From the NCBI GenBank assembly GCA_907164885.2, contig OU015494.1:2375268-2439267 (forward strand): 64,000 nucleotides of DNA, written 5' to 3'. A program made the position numbers and the translations under genes. Within the stretch, counting starts at the first letter, position 1; every line of letters begins with the position of its first letter. Positions 9,505 through 18,769 of the stretch are shown here, in pieces. The DNA comes from Dolomedes plantarius. Taxonomy: Eukaryota; Arthropoda; Arachnida; Araneae; Dolomedidae. The notes beneath the pieces are model-generated. The model did no database searches, had not been told where the DNA came from, and worked only from the letters and a program-made list of their open reading frames with translations.

Positions 9505-10790
9505 TAGTAATCAGTGAATATAGTTCTACTTGCATCAGATTCTAAACAATTTCTGAATTCGCTATATACAATAATATTAACAGTTTCAGTGAGAGCAGCT
9601 GAAAACTTCATATCAATAGATAGATTCCCATTTCTAGTCACACTAGTGTGAATATCTCCAGAGCTGAAATCTGGTGTTAAATCAAACACATACAAAGCCA
9701 AACCCTTTCTGTATTCATCATAAGATATATTGATGTTTTGATCTGTGTGAATTCTATTTAAATTTGAGAATAAACCTACATAATTTCTAGCATATAAGTT
9801 AGAATCATAATTTGGAAGATATGGTTTTGAAGGAATTGTCTGATCTGCTTCTCTTAAGCATAAGTAGGATAAGTTATAATGATGAAACTTAAAAGGATTT
9901 TTCGTTAAGTCACCATTAAAAGCAGCATTTGATACTAATCCAAGAATAAGTCTAGTTGGTAACTGTCCTATGAACGCGTTTGATATAATTGTAGATTGAA
10001 GACCTGGTGAGAGTAAAAAAGTTTTCACATCAACTCGTCTCAAAGGAAATTTCATTACACCATTGCTTAAAGCTCGTTCATGTGCTATTGCAACTGAAGG
10101 AGTAACAGAAACTTTTCTGATAAAAAGTGAAGCATGTGTTATTTCTATTTTGTAATTATCATCAGATGACATCAAACAAAAACTATCTTTTGATCTCTCT
10201 AACTGAATTCTCACGTCAATAGAGTTTGGGAGAAGTTTTGACATCCGAAATATATCTCCATGCAATATACCACATAGATCTACTGCCTTACTTAATTTTA
10301 AACAATTGTATCTGGATACAAGTCCAGGATTTTGTATATTTGTTGGATCAATCGCATCAAAATTATTTTCATCTTTGAAAAATAATCCTGCTGTTAGAAA
10401 AGACTTTTGAGAATTTTGAGGCATAAAAAGGAGAGCTTCAATGATACTACGATATGCATAATTGACTTGAGAACTTACTAATTTATCATTAAAAAAACAC
10501 TGCATTCAGAAAATATTGAATTTAAAATATAATTTACACATGAAACTTTATCTGCTACTACAAGCGAATCCCCATTTTTTTACAATCTTTAGTTGGATAT
10601 GTAACAGAGAATTTGATAGATCCAAGTAGTGTCCACTTCCGCTGATAGCAAATTCGATAGGAGATTTTTCCTTCAGACTAGCAACAGGGTGAATTTCAAT
10701 AAACGATGAGTTTTCTATTGCTAATTGTGTTGGACTGACTGTAAATAAATCTAATTCGCTTTTCAAACAGGGACATGATCGAGAATCCAT
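9504..10790 (-). pseudogene. Major capsid protein (hexon-like double jelly roll), two compensating frameshifts
   Basis: The N-terminal piece (10790 to about 10548) has the Polinton MCP opening E-L-D-L-F-x-V-x-P-T-Q, then I-E-x-H-P, P-I-E-F-x-I-S-G-S-G and Y-x-D-L-x-N-x-L-L. The C-terminal piece (10505-9504, 333 codons) has the Y-A-Y-R-x-x-I-E-x-L-L block and the rest of the second jelly roll. Both pieces are in the same frame. The 20-odd codons between them are conserved-looking in another frame, and in the main frame they contain stops. The two frame changes sit at homopolymers: T7 at about 10575-10581 and A7 at 10491-10497 (plus strand). They may be real decay or assembly length errors at the runs. 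The product would form the capsid shell. Confidence 0.85.
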
Positions 10791-10891
10791 TATGAAAATA
10801 TATCCTCAATTTGTAAATTCGATGTTGTATTCCTCCTTCGCTTTGATTTCGAATGTTTAGCATTTTGCTTGCGTTTTCTTTTTATACCCGA

Positions 10892-11206
10892 TCAGCGTTG
10901 AAGACGAGAAAGTAAATCATCACGCATGGTTTTTGAAGTCTCCTTAAATCTAGATCTTGTAGAATCTCTAAACCTTTTACCTCCTCTAACGTCTGAAAAT
11001 ACTTTTGAACCAGTAGCTAGTAACTGCTTCCCAAAATATTTTGCACCTTTAATTGCTAAAGGTGTTATATGACGAAATACATCTGAAAAAAATCCATATC
11101 CACGCTGGTAAGGAGCACCTTCAAAATACTGTCCACCTCCTTTTTGTTGCTGACAATAGTATTCCGTACATTCTGGTAGATAATGCTGCATACTGACGGA
11201 TGTCAT
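10892..11206 (-). CDS. PX-like small basic Polinton virion protein
   Basis: This 104-residue protein starts at ATG 11206. A glycine-rich turn (Q-K-G-G-G-Q-Y-F-E-G-A-P-Y-Q-R-G-Y-G) leads into an amphipathic/hydrophobic segment (F-F-S-D-V-F-R-H-I-T-P-L-A-I-K-G-A-K). A basic tail follows with G-K-R-F-R-D-S. This pattern is typical of a conserved small protein next to the capsid genes in Polintons and recalls adenovirus core or pVI-like membrane-active precursors. A role inside the virion is inferred from position and composition. Confidence 0.6.
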   Translation of the reverse strand: MTSVSMQHYLPECTEYYCQQQKGGGQYFEGAPYQRGYGFFSDVFRHITPLAIKGAKYFGKQLLATGSKVFSDVRGGKRFRDSTRSRFKETSKTMRDDLLSRLQR

Positions 11207-11244
11207 TCATGCAAATGTTCTCTTTATTTTAGTCAATGCTTGTT

Positions 11245-12654
11245 TTATAGAAATTTTTTCCTGAATGAAAGCACTAAATTTGTTTTTCCAGCTGAAAATG
11301 TAATTTCTTTCCCACTACTCGTTCGAAGTTCGATCTGAATTGTATCAAAAAAAGTTTTTTTAACAGGAAAATATAACGGTGATGGATACACTTTCACTAT
11401 TTGTTCACTATCTTATGTCAACACCGGAATTACTCTCAAAACAGATGCTACACTATCTCCTACATGGTGTGAATGAATTATATCTGTGTAAACAAATATC
11501 TCAGATATACCTCCATTTAGTTCAATCTGATAGTCACTCACATTAGACCCTTGAGAAAACTTATTCTTTTTGTAACCTAATAAATCCTTCAATCCATTTT
11601 CTAGCGTTATCTCTATACCTTCTGGAACGTGAATGATCACTTTCCTATTTTGAAGCTCTCTAAATTTTACATATTGAAAAGCATCGAACAATTCCTTAGA
11701 AGTTTGGTAGATTCCCGTTTCGAGTTCGAGGTATATTTTTCTTTTTATTGGTCTTTTGACAATTTTTGTTTTTCTCAAAATCAACATAAAATATTCCTCT
11801 TTCAAAATGTTTTCCAAATGATGAAAATTGAAGTTAAATTCGCTGTTATTTTTTATTATAATTTCATCTGATGTAATTGACAAAAGTTCTAAGAGGTTAT
11901 GACAATACTCTTTCTTCAAATGAAGTTCTACACCCTTTTTTAATGACACCCATACTTTATCATCCTTTCTTAAATTGAAAGTTACAATCTCATCTTCTAG
12001 TATTAGTGAAATATTTAAATTTATTTGTTTGAACATGTCGTCGACTGCATCCTTTTCTTTCACACTTATAATCGGTATAAGATGTTCTCGAAAATTCTGT
12101 TTGCTAGTATCTTTTAAAATGAAAAACTGTCCATCAAAGTTTTTAGAAGTCGGTCTGTAGTTACACTTAATTGAGGTATTTATAACAATCATTTCATTTG
12201 GTAAATTTAAAATATACAACAATTTTGAAGCTGTACTTGGATGAATGTGAATTTCTGATTTTTCATTAATGTTTATTTCTACTTGCGACGTTTCTCTATC
12301 AAAAATAAAGCTAACACTATCAGGAAAAATTTTGTTGATGTTGTTATTAATTATATCAAATATATGGTTAGTATCATTCGTGATATTATCTGTTAATGGT
12401 ATTTCATACTCATTAATGTTATATATGATTTCCTCTTCTCTCTGTATAGTAACAGAATAACGGTTATTGTGTTGACCAATATTAAACCAATTTTTAGGTA
12501 TACAAATTTCTGAAAGACCTACTTCCCAATATCCATTTAAGGATATTGGTTTCGAAAGTTTAGTTCTAAAATGACTTTGGGTGTTATCAGGAAAAAAATT
12601 CATTGAAGAATTGCTAGGAAGAGTTACATAAAAGTTATCTAAGACTTCATCCAT
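11245..12654 (-). pseudogene. Penton-like minor capsid protein with one premature stop
   Basis: I take ATG 12654 as the start; the open frame extends to GTG 12669 but has no better ATG. The N-terminus shows the Polinton signature F-Y-V-T-L-P-S-N-S-S-M, then P-D-N-T, L-x-x-P-I-x-L-x-G-x-W-E-V-G-L-x-E-I and W-F-N. The long body has jelly-roll-like strand content. A TAA at 11413-11415 stops the frame at 413 codons. Reading on in the same frame gives about 55 more codons that match the usual C-terminus (P-V-x-x-x-x-F-D-T-I-x-I-x-L-R, final F-R-K-K), ending at TAA 11245-11247. The gene is thus interrupted by a single nonsense codon. The product probably forms capsid vertices. It overlaps the integrase gene by 16 bp. 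Confidence 0.75.
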
Positions 12655-13682
12655 GATGCGTCTATCCACGAGTTAAATCTATCGTCAAAATCCTTCCACT
12701 TAACAAAATGTTCTACTCTTTTACCCCATCTTCGTGCTTTCAATATGTTTTCAACAAGCCAAAAATCTTGTTTTGACTTTTTAACTTTCTGCAATTCTTC
12801 TGTGTAGAAACGACCTTTTATTCTCTCTCCTTTAAAATCTTTTACAACATAAGTTGGAGGAGGTGTTGGATAACGTTTATCAACAATAAAAACTTCATAC
12901 GACCAACCTGGAAGATAACCCTTTCGAAAATTGTTTTTATATTTCGAAATTCTTACTTGATCACCAGGTTTAAGTTTGAAATTTGATTTCTTAGTGTATC
13001 CATACAATCTATTAAAAACACTTTCTCGAAGATTAGCTTTATACTGTGCAGGAGCTATTCCTATACTTCTATGTCTACTGTTGTTGTAACTCTGAATAAG
13101 TTTCTTCAACACATCAATGTATTTATATGAGTTACGATAGGTAAATACTCGATACATTTTACTTTTTAATGTCTTGTTAAATCTTTCAACAATACTTGCC
13201 TTGGTCTCACTATTTGTTGAATAATGATTAACTTGATTACTTTTAAACAATTTCTGTATAATTTTGTTGTAGAATTCTTTACCCTTATCTGTTTGGAGGT
13301 TTATCGGTATTTGATGTTTAAATAAAGATTTGAAAGCAAGTAAAACAGAATGAGCATTTTTGTATTTCAATGGAAGTGCATAAGCAAACCTTGTAAATAC
13401 ATCGATAACGGTAAGCAAATACTTTATACCATTGTTTTCTTTTGCATATTTCTTCATATCTACAATATCTGCCTGCCACAATTCATTTTGTCCAAATGCA
13501 AGAGTTGCTCGTCGTCTATAGTTTCGACGTACTGGTTTATGTAAACTATATACATCTTGCTGAATCAACCAATCTTTTACATCTTTATAAGGAAGTTTAG
13601 TAGCTGATACTAATCGAGATATTCCTCCAAATGACGCAGGATGTATGTAGTCATAATACACTTTCTTTAATAACCCAACCAT
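12639..13682 (-). CDS. Retroviral-like integrase with C-terminal chromodomain (Polinton INT)
   Basis: This 347-residue protein has an N-terminal block typical of Polinton integrases (H-P-A-S-F-G-G, D-W-L-x-x-Q, Y-S-L-H-K-P-V-R-R). The rve core has L-W-Q-A-D (D72), L-Q-T-D-K-G-K-E-F (D132) and I-V-E-R-F-N-K (E166), so the DDE triad is complete. An SH3-like segment with P-G-D-Q-V-R-I follows. A chromodomain occupies residues 300-347 (W-L-V-E-N-I-L, V-K-W-K-D-F, N-S-W-I). It catalyses insertion of the element with 6-bp duplications; the chromodomain may guide it to marked chromatin. It overlaps both neighbours slightly, as in a compact viral-type gene block. No inactivating change is seen. Confidence 0.93.
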   Translation of the reverse strand: MVGLLKKVYYDYIHPASFGGISRLVSATKLPYKDVKDWLIQQDVYSLHKPVRRNYRRRATLAFGQNELWQADIVDMKKYAKENNGIKYLLTVIDVFTRFAYALPLKYKNAHSVLLAFKSLFKHQIPINLQTDKGKEFYNKIIQKLFKSNQVNHYSTNSETKASIVERFNKTLKSKMYRVFTYRNSYKYIDVLKKLIQSYNNSRHRSIGIAPAQYKANLRESVFNRLYGYTKKSNFKLKPGDQVRISKYKNNFRKGYLPGWSYEVFIVDKRYPTPPPTYVVKDFKGERIKGRFYTEELQKVKKSKQDFWLVENILKARRWGKRVEHFVKWKDFDDRFNSWIDASWMKS

Positions 13683-14380
13683 TCTGATGTTCTCAATCTA
13701 CTAACTTTAGGAGAACTTTTTAAAGATTTGTCTTCCTTTGGCGGACTCGCTGTAGCTAAATTCAATTCTGAATGAGATCTTTTTAATGGTGTATCATAGT
13801 TTCGTTTGACGAAAGGAAACCAGTTTTCACGAACGTGTGGATTTCCAACCCATCGTAGTGGTACTTTAGACTGATCTATGGCTTCAATAAATTCATAGAA
13901 TCCCATTGGAGGTTCATCTTTTGTATTTCTCATGAGATATGAGAATAGATCTACTATATTTGTATGAGATAGAGATTCTCCCTTCCTCAAAAATTCTCCG
14001 TCTTTATTCCATGAATATTGTTGACTTTTGAGTTTTTCTGCAATTAAGGGAATAAAAGTCCTTAACCTCTTAGGGACAGATATCAAGATATGATCCATAT
14101 CTTTTTCAGAAACTTTCTCAGCTTCTTTTTGCATAGATTCTTCAATAACTTGTGACTCACTTTCATGATTCGATATGTTGACAGGAGGCTGTTCTCTAGT
14201 TTTATGGATTGTATTTCTATATCGATCAATTAATTGACTTAGTAATTTTGCTTTCATATCATCAGGTAATTTGCTTTCTTCTAAAATCTGAGATATGTTA
14301 TCTTCTATTCGAATTTCTGGTTTGTAAAGTCGATATGCTGCAAGCATTTCAGGAGGAACTATCGCCATGCGTTGAGCCAT
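13667..14380 (-). CDS. Conserved Polinton protein of unknown function
   Basis: This 237-residue protein starts at ATG 14380. Its opening (V-P-P-E-M-L-A-A-Y) and the central block (S-V-P-K-R-L ... W-N-K-D-G-E-F-x-x-K-G-E-S-L-x-x-T-N-I-x-D-L) followed by G-F-Y-E-F-I and W-V-G-N-P are the pattern of a protein found between integrase and ATPase in many animal Polintons. The middle is acidic and probably disordered; the C-terminus is basic and S/P-rich. Its role is not established. The location between integrase and packaging ATPase suggests a virion or packaging function. It overlaps the integrase by 16 bp. Confidence 0.65.
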   Translation of the reverse strand: MAQRMAIVPPEMLAAYRLYKPEIRIEDNISQILEESKLPDDMKAKLLSQLIDRYRNTIHKTREQPPVNISNHESESQVIEESMQKEAEKVSEKDMDHILISVPKRLRTFIPLIAEKLKSQQYSWNKDGEFLRKGESLSHTNIVDLFSYLMRNTKDEPPMGFYEFIEAIDQSKVPLRWVGNPHVRENWFPFVKRNYDTPLKRSHSELNLATASPPKEDKSLKSSPKVSRLRTSEWLGY

Positions 14381-14381
14381 G

Positions 14382-14717
14382 CTATATGCGATTGCCTATT
14401 GCTTTCCCAATTATACCTCCTAAAGCTGATAAGATTGGTGTTAGTACAAGTGGTAAAAATCCACCAGTCTGATTTGTTAATAGCTTTCGTTTTTTGTTTA
14501 ATGAAACTTTCTTGCTTGACATTTGACGAATAGCTTTTTTGTATTTCGAGAGTCTTTTTGTATTTACAACCACATTCCCTGCAAGAATATTTTTGCAAAT
14601 TTCACATATAGAATGTATTTGATTTTTACTTGCTGTTCTTATAATAGCCTTTTTCTGTGGTGGAGTGGCTGACGATAATAATCGGAGAAAATTATAATTT
14701 TTCTTTATATTCTTCAT
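14382..14717 (-). CDS. Small basic Polinton protein with hydrophobic C-terminus
   Basis: This 111-residue protein starts at ATG 14717 and overlaps the ATPase stop as ATGA. The first 80 residues are Lys/Arg-rich with a C-x2-C pair (I-C-E-I-C-K) and K-K-V-S-L-N-K-K-R-K-L-L. The last 25 form a glycine-rich hydrophobic segment (G-G-F-L-P-L-V-L-T-P-I-L-S-A-L-G-G). The combination recurs in animal Polintons at this spot and looks like a virion core or membrane-interacting peptide precursor, somewhat as in adenovirus small core proteins. The function is inferred only. Confidence 0.6.
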   Translation of the reverse strand: MKNIKKNYNFLRLLSSATPPQKKAIIRTASKNQIHSICEICKNILAGNVVVNTKRLSKYKKAIRQMSSKKVSLNKKRKLLTNQTGGFLPLVLTPILSALGGIIGKAIGNRI

Positions 14718-15325
14718 GCTTTTTCAATATAACCCCAATAAATTCCGTTATCATCAGCGAATATATTTTCTCGAAGACGCAAACTCTCGTCTGTGAGTGG
14801 ATGACAATCAACCAACAAATATGAATAAGGTTTTGAAGTTGAGCTTTTATATGCACTTAGAAAGTATGGAGTTTTGTATGGAAAAACTTGTCGCGCAAAG
14901 CACATTAATTGACTATGATCTCTAGTATTTCGAAATAATATAAAGTAGTGAGTATTTAAACTAATGTCTCTCATAACTTTACATTTAGGATATAAATTCT
15001 GTAATATCAATATTACACTAATACGTGTATGGTGAGATCCTATTGCGAACAAATTAGCGATATCAGCAGTTAGAGAATTCATTAAGTCATCTATTACAAT
15101 CAAATCAAAATTTTCATAGTCTTTTGGTAGACTTTGCATAAACTCAATAACAGATGTTTCCAGAAACCAAGGTTGAAATGCAGAATAGCAAAAAAGAATT
15201 CTTTTCATAGGATGATCATACACATCATTCTTTATCAGATTTCTCACCAAACTTGTTTTACCAGATTGACTCATTCCGCTTACTATCATATTACTCGGAT
15301 GTCTTAACTTTAACATTGTTTGCAT
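14714..15325 (-). CDS. FtsK/HerA-type DNA packaging ATPase
   Basis: From ATG 15325 the protein is about 203 residues. Walker A is G-M-S-Q-S-G-K-T-S at residues 17-25, right after a short H-P-S-N-M-I-V strand. Walker B is L-I-V-I-D-D at about 75-80, followed by the sensor-like strand S-V-I-L-I-L-Q-N and an arginine-containing F-R-N-T-R-D-H-S-Q. This matches the A32/HerA genome-packaging ATPases of Polintons and related viruses, which pump DNA into the capsid. The frame stays open upstream to about 15466, but that part is an AT-rich hydrophobic run. I prefer the internal ATG, though an upstream start such as ATG 15451 cannot be excluded. Confidence 0.88.
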   Translation of the reverse strand: MQTMLKLRHPSNMIVSGMSQSGKTSLVRNLIKNDVYDHPMKRILFCYSAFQPWFLETSVIEFMQSLPKDYENFDLIVIDDLMNSLTADIANLFAIGSHHTRISVILILQNLYPKCKVMRDISLNTHYFILFRNTRDHSQLMCFARQVFPYKTPYFLSAYKSSTSKPYSYLLVDCHPLTDESLRLRENIFADDNGIYWGYIEKA

Positions 15326-15503
15326 CAGCTTGAGTTTCAAAAAGTCTGTTTCTGAGTATTTTAATTGAATTGGAAGGAATCGTTTATATAGAATTTCACT
15401 AAAACAAAATAAATAAATAAGTAAAATAAAAATAAAAAACAAAACAAACATAAATGAAAAAGACAATTTTGTGAAAGAAAAAATCTTTATTCATTTTTCA
15501 TCG

Positions 15504-15809
15504 TTAGTGAGGACAATAGTTACATATTTTCAAAAAGTCATCTGTTGTCATTTGCACTCCAATAATGCTTGCTTTCAATATAGCTCCTTCCTCTTCTCCT
15601 CTCCAGAAGTAACGTAAATCATAAACAGTTTTATTTTCTTTTGAACACACATGTAGAAAAAGTTTTCTTCTGATGTGTTTTGATTTTATGCATGTTGTAT
15701 TCATAATATCTACATATTCCTCAAATTCATGGTTATAACTGTAAAATAAAATGAGCTCAACTATCTCAATTAATGCGATGAGAGCAATAGCTAACTTCAG
15801 CTTGTTCAT
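15504..15809 (-). CDS. Small membrane-anchored Polinton protein, unknown
   Basis: This 101-residue protein starts at ATG 15809. An N-terminal hydrophobic segment (residues about 5-24, L-A-I-A-L-I-A-L-I-E-I-V-E-L-I-L-F) looks like a signal anchor or transmembrane helix. It is followed by a soluble part with four or five cysteines. It lies between the ATPase and the terminal repeat gene on the same strand. I do not recognise it; its position suggests an accessory gene. Confidence 0.5.
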   Translation of the reverse strand: MNKLKLAIALIALIEIVELILFYSYNHEFEEYVDIMNTTCIKSKHIRRKLFLHVCSKENKTVYDLRYFWRGEEEGAILKASIIGVQMTTDDFLKICNYCPH

Positions 15810-15869
15810 GTTGATATTCTTTCCTCAATAATAATTTTTTAAAAATTTATCTTGTCTTATATACAAAAT

Positions 15870-16499
15870 CTATGCATGTGATAACTTTTGGCAAATCCTC
15901 CTCAAGTACAGCAACACCCATCGTTTGAAAATTGTATTTATGACAGCTTGCGAAATGTTGCTATTCACCAACAATGTGTTACATATATCATCATCTTCTC
16001 CCTCCAGTTCGTTGACATGAGTAAGCACAAAATCATCTGTTAATTCTTGATAGCGAAAAATCATTTTCATATCTAGATGTTCCTTTAATGCCTCAATAGC
16101 AGCTATATCGAGAGATTGATAACGGCTAACTAACATCATATCTAAATAATGTATATTATCTCTAATAAAAATGGCTGACAACGATTGATGTTGTGAAATC
16201 ATTTTCCATTTCACCAAATTTCGAAATTCGTAAATAAAGGCTTCTCGCAAAAACTGATGTTCAGATATCTTTTCCCAATTCACATTATCAACATTGTTTC
16301 GAATGAATGATTCTGACAATGACTGATACTGAGATATTAAAGCCCAATTCACTTTATTACTAAACTCGTGAATAAATATCTCATCCAACGATTGATAACG
16401 AGAGACATCATTCCAATCCAAAACATCTTTCATAAGTTTAAGGGTATCTTTGGACAACTTTGTCTCCCTCACAACTGCAGACATCACTTGGCGATCCAT
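15870..16499 (-). CDS. Tandem-repeat protein with six 23-residue W-x-x-I-S-x-Y-Q repeats
   Basis: I start at ATG 16499 (209 residues); the open frame extends into the inverted repeat, but only with a non-ATG start. The repeats have an exact 23-residue period: the first conserved position is W29, W52, W75, W98, then M121 and M144. Each unit reads roughly [V/L]-[N/D/K]-W-x-x-[I/V]-S-x-[Y/H]-Q-x-L-x-x-x-F-I followed by a charged, helix-friendly half. Very similar repeats (D/N-W-x-x-I-S-x-Y-Q-x-L-S-E-x-F-I) are known from large DNA viruses of eukaryotes. They probably make a helical solenoid for protein binding. The gene is the outermost one, next to the right inverted repeat, the usual place for accessory or captured genes. 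The cell function is unknown. Confidence 0.72.
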   Translation of the reverse strand: MDRQVMSAVVRETKLSKDTLKLMKDVLDWNDVSRYQSLDEIFIHEFSNKVNWALISQYQSLSESFIRNNVDNVNWEKISEHQFLREAFIYEFRNLVKWKMISQHQSLSAIFIRDNIHYLDMMLVSRYQSLDIAAIEALKEHLDMKMIFRYQELTDDFVLTHVNELEGEDDDICNTLLVNSNISQAVINTIFKRWVLLYLRRICQKLSHA

Positions 16500-16585
16500 A
16501 TTGTAGATTAATATTATACAAACGTAAGTGTATATGACCAAACACACACGTTGTCTTTTACTATATGCCTGAAAAAAACTTTTGG

Positions 16586-16770
16586 TTTCCAATTTATATT
16601 CTCACTCTTTTCTTTTTTTCACTTTTTTTGTGGAAAAATGTAGCGGAATTGGAAATGAACTATCGTAATTGTATAAAAACAAAACATAATTCGATGAAAT
16701 CATACATCTAAAATCATTCAATCCGTCTTAGTGGAAAAAGTGAGGTGAAATCATGCATTCCTATACTACT
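16586..16770 (-). repeat. Polinton right terminal inverted repeat
   Basis: It is the reverse complement of 1816-1997, ending ...CTATACTACT. About 97% of aligned positions agree by eye, with differences mainly in homopolymer length. The terminal gene's frame begins just inside it. Confidence 0.92.
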
Positions 16771-16776
16771 CTCGTT
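16771..16776. repeat. Polinton target site duplication, right copy
   Basis: CTCGTT is identical to 1810-1815. Confidence 0.9.
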
Positions 16777-18269
16777 CGTCAACTATTTTGCGTTCTACAA
16801 ATGGTAATTTTCGAGGTCTATGAAATAGAGGTTCATCATGCTTGAGAACAACATTAATTTCAACGTTTGATTTTTTGTTTTCACTCGGTTTATAATTTGA
16901 CATTAAGTTATTTATTTTGTTTTCAACTGTTTTGCTCACATCACCACGAATATTTAACTCGTTACATGTGTCAGAAATGTTTATGTTTAAAATTTCGAAT
17001 TCATCAGACGTACCATCAACTTTTGGTTTAAAGACAGTTATACTACCCTTACTAATCGCAACTTCTGCTTCATTTAAGATATCTACTCCTATTATAGCTT
17101 CGTAATGCATAACGTAATTAGATACTACAAATATTTTACAGTCAAAAGTTTCCTCATCAATTTTCCACGAACTTGGAAAAAAGCTTAAGGATTTTATTTT
17201 ATTATCACCTGTTCCGGTCAAAACTGAAGTAAAACGATTTAGTTTTGGCTTTCCTAGTTTATGATAAACATCTTCTCTAATCAAGGTCTAAGCGTTACCG
17301 TGTCCAATAGAGCTGAAATCGGTACATCGGAAATGAAGATTGTTTTACGCATTTTTTCCAACGGCTGTTTGCACAAAGTTGACACATTTTCGGCGCCCAA
17401 AACACATTCATGGGTTCGTGCCGAAATCAATTGCATTTAAAACACTTGAAGCGCTTTATTTTGTTTAAAGAAAAATTACACTTATGGCCCGATTCACCGC
17501 AGTTGAAACAACGTATACTTTTTTGTTTATGGATGAAAATTCATCACGGCTAGGCAGATGTCGTGTTAGCTCATGACTCTTCCGAACTTTGTTGTTACGA
17601 GCTGATGCTTCAGAACTTTGATCAGACTTAATTTTAGCATAGATTTTTAATTTTTTTTCTAAATTCTTTAATATTCTCGTATCTATATAAAATATATGTG
17701 TTACTAGAAGAATCATTAATTCCATTTATGACATAATGCATCAACGAGGGAAAATCTATATTGCCCTTGTTGGCGAATTCTCGCATAACTAAGAAATATT
17801 CATCAAATGATTCATTATCTCTCATTTTTCGATTTTATAACATTTCATGTGATTCAGCAGAGTTAAAACTTGATCCGAACTCAGAAATGAACAGTTCTTT
17901 AAGTTTAATCCAGGAATTCATTCCACCTTTACTTTAAATGAATAATTTAGCTTTTCCAGTTAAAGATCGTTTAGCAAACAATAATTTATGCAAATCACTT
18001 AATTGAAATAAATCAGTAATATTATCGAAGTCGTCTGTCTGTTTATTAATATTTTGCCAAGAATCACCATTAAATGGACTAAAAGTATTTTCAATATCAG
18101 AAAAACTAATGTAAGGTTTGATTAATTCTTGAACTGGAAGTCGAACGGAACTATCGACTTTATTTATTTTGTTATTTACGGGTTGATCATAAACTTTTAT
18201 GGAATCATTATCATTTTGAACATCAATTGCATTATCCTCCTCTTCACGAATGATATTTTTCTCTGGCAA
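16777..18269 (-). pseudogene. Ty3/gypsy gag and protease (5' half of element split by the Polinton)
   Basis: Reading on the minus strand from ATG 18269, a gag N-terminal region ends its matrix/capsid-like block with F-S-P-F-N-G-D-S. Further gag debris (about 17934-17640, several stops) is followed by zinc-knuckle remnants (C-F-N-C-G-E-S-G-H-K-C near 17505-17470 and a second C-F-K-C). Then comes a retropepsin with a damaged active site (A-L-L-D-T-V-T in place of D-T-G) near 17300, and the protease-RT linker to 16777. At least three frame breaks are visible. The reading frame runs into the Polinton target site and resumes at 1815, which shows that the Polinton inserted in this pol gene. Confidence 0.82.
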
Positions 18270-18744
18270 TGTTATACCACAAAAAAATGCAAAAATTCGT
18301 GTTATTATTTCAGGTTTTGTTTCTTCATTCCTTATAAATAGTAATCCAGAGATTGTTATGAGGTCATTTAGAGATAATTCCCTATCAATGAACTCGAATT
18401 TTCGTTTATAAACAGGCTGTTCTACTTTAAAGCCACTACTGCTTTACCACTAAATTTTCGAAGGCATTGTCGGTTTTACCGATCAGCTTCTATCTCAAAT
18501 ATAAGTTTATGTAGGCATCGAATTTTCGAAGGCTTTTCGAGTTTTAAAACGACCTCCAATTCGGCAATGTCACTCAATTTCATCTTGAAATAATAAATAA
18601 AATTGACTCACCGGATACCTCATGAAGTTTATCCAAATGTTCATAAAGTCGAAAGTCGCTAAAATCCAAAGTTCAAAATACTATTAAAGTCATTAACATA
18701 TATCCAGAGATCACTGTATTCGTAATCACACTTATCCAGAGATC

Positions 18745-18764
18745 ATCCCTGACGTAAGCCCCCA
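18745..18764 (-). promoter_or_regulatory. Primer binding site of the split Ty3/gypsy element
   Basis: On the minus strand TGGGGGCTTACGTCAGGGAT begins five bases inside the 5' LTR end. It resembles the tRNA-Pro-type primer site TGGGGGCTCGTCCGGGAT with an inserted TA and another change. Confidence 0.6.
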
Positions 18765-18769
18765 AAATT

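Larger units (their letters stand above)
1816..16770. mobile_element. Maverick/Polinton DNA transposon, complete, 14,955 bp
   Basis: The boundaries are fixed by terminal inverted repeats (1816-1997 and 16586-16770) that begin with AG, and by a 6-bp target duplication CTCGTT. The cargo is the canonical Polinton set: protein-primed family B polymerase, retroviral-like integrase with chromodomain, adenain-like protease, FtsK/HerA-type packaging ATPase, major and minor capsid proteins, and several small conserved Polinton proteins. The PC4-like gene and polymerase are on the plus strand; all other genes are on the minus strand, so the two blocks converge on a noncoding centre (about 7.0-8.6 kb). 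The capsid genes carry frame breaks, so this copy is probably not capsid-competent as assembled. Confidence 0.95.

Noticed and set aside
10503..10550. Two separate capsid genes (80 and 333 codons)
   Set aside because: The pieces are in the same frame, hold successive parts of one Polinton capsid protein, and the gap is explained by two homopolymer frameshifts.
15326..15466. N-terminal hydrophobic segment of the packaging ATPase
   Set aside because: The upstream extension is AT-rich and unlike the family; the internal ATG at 15325 places Walker A at the usual distance from the start.
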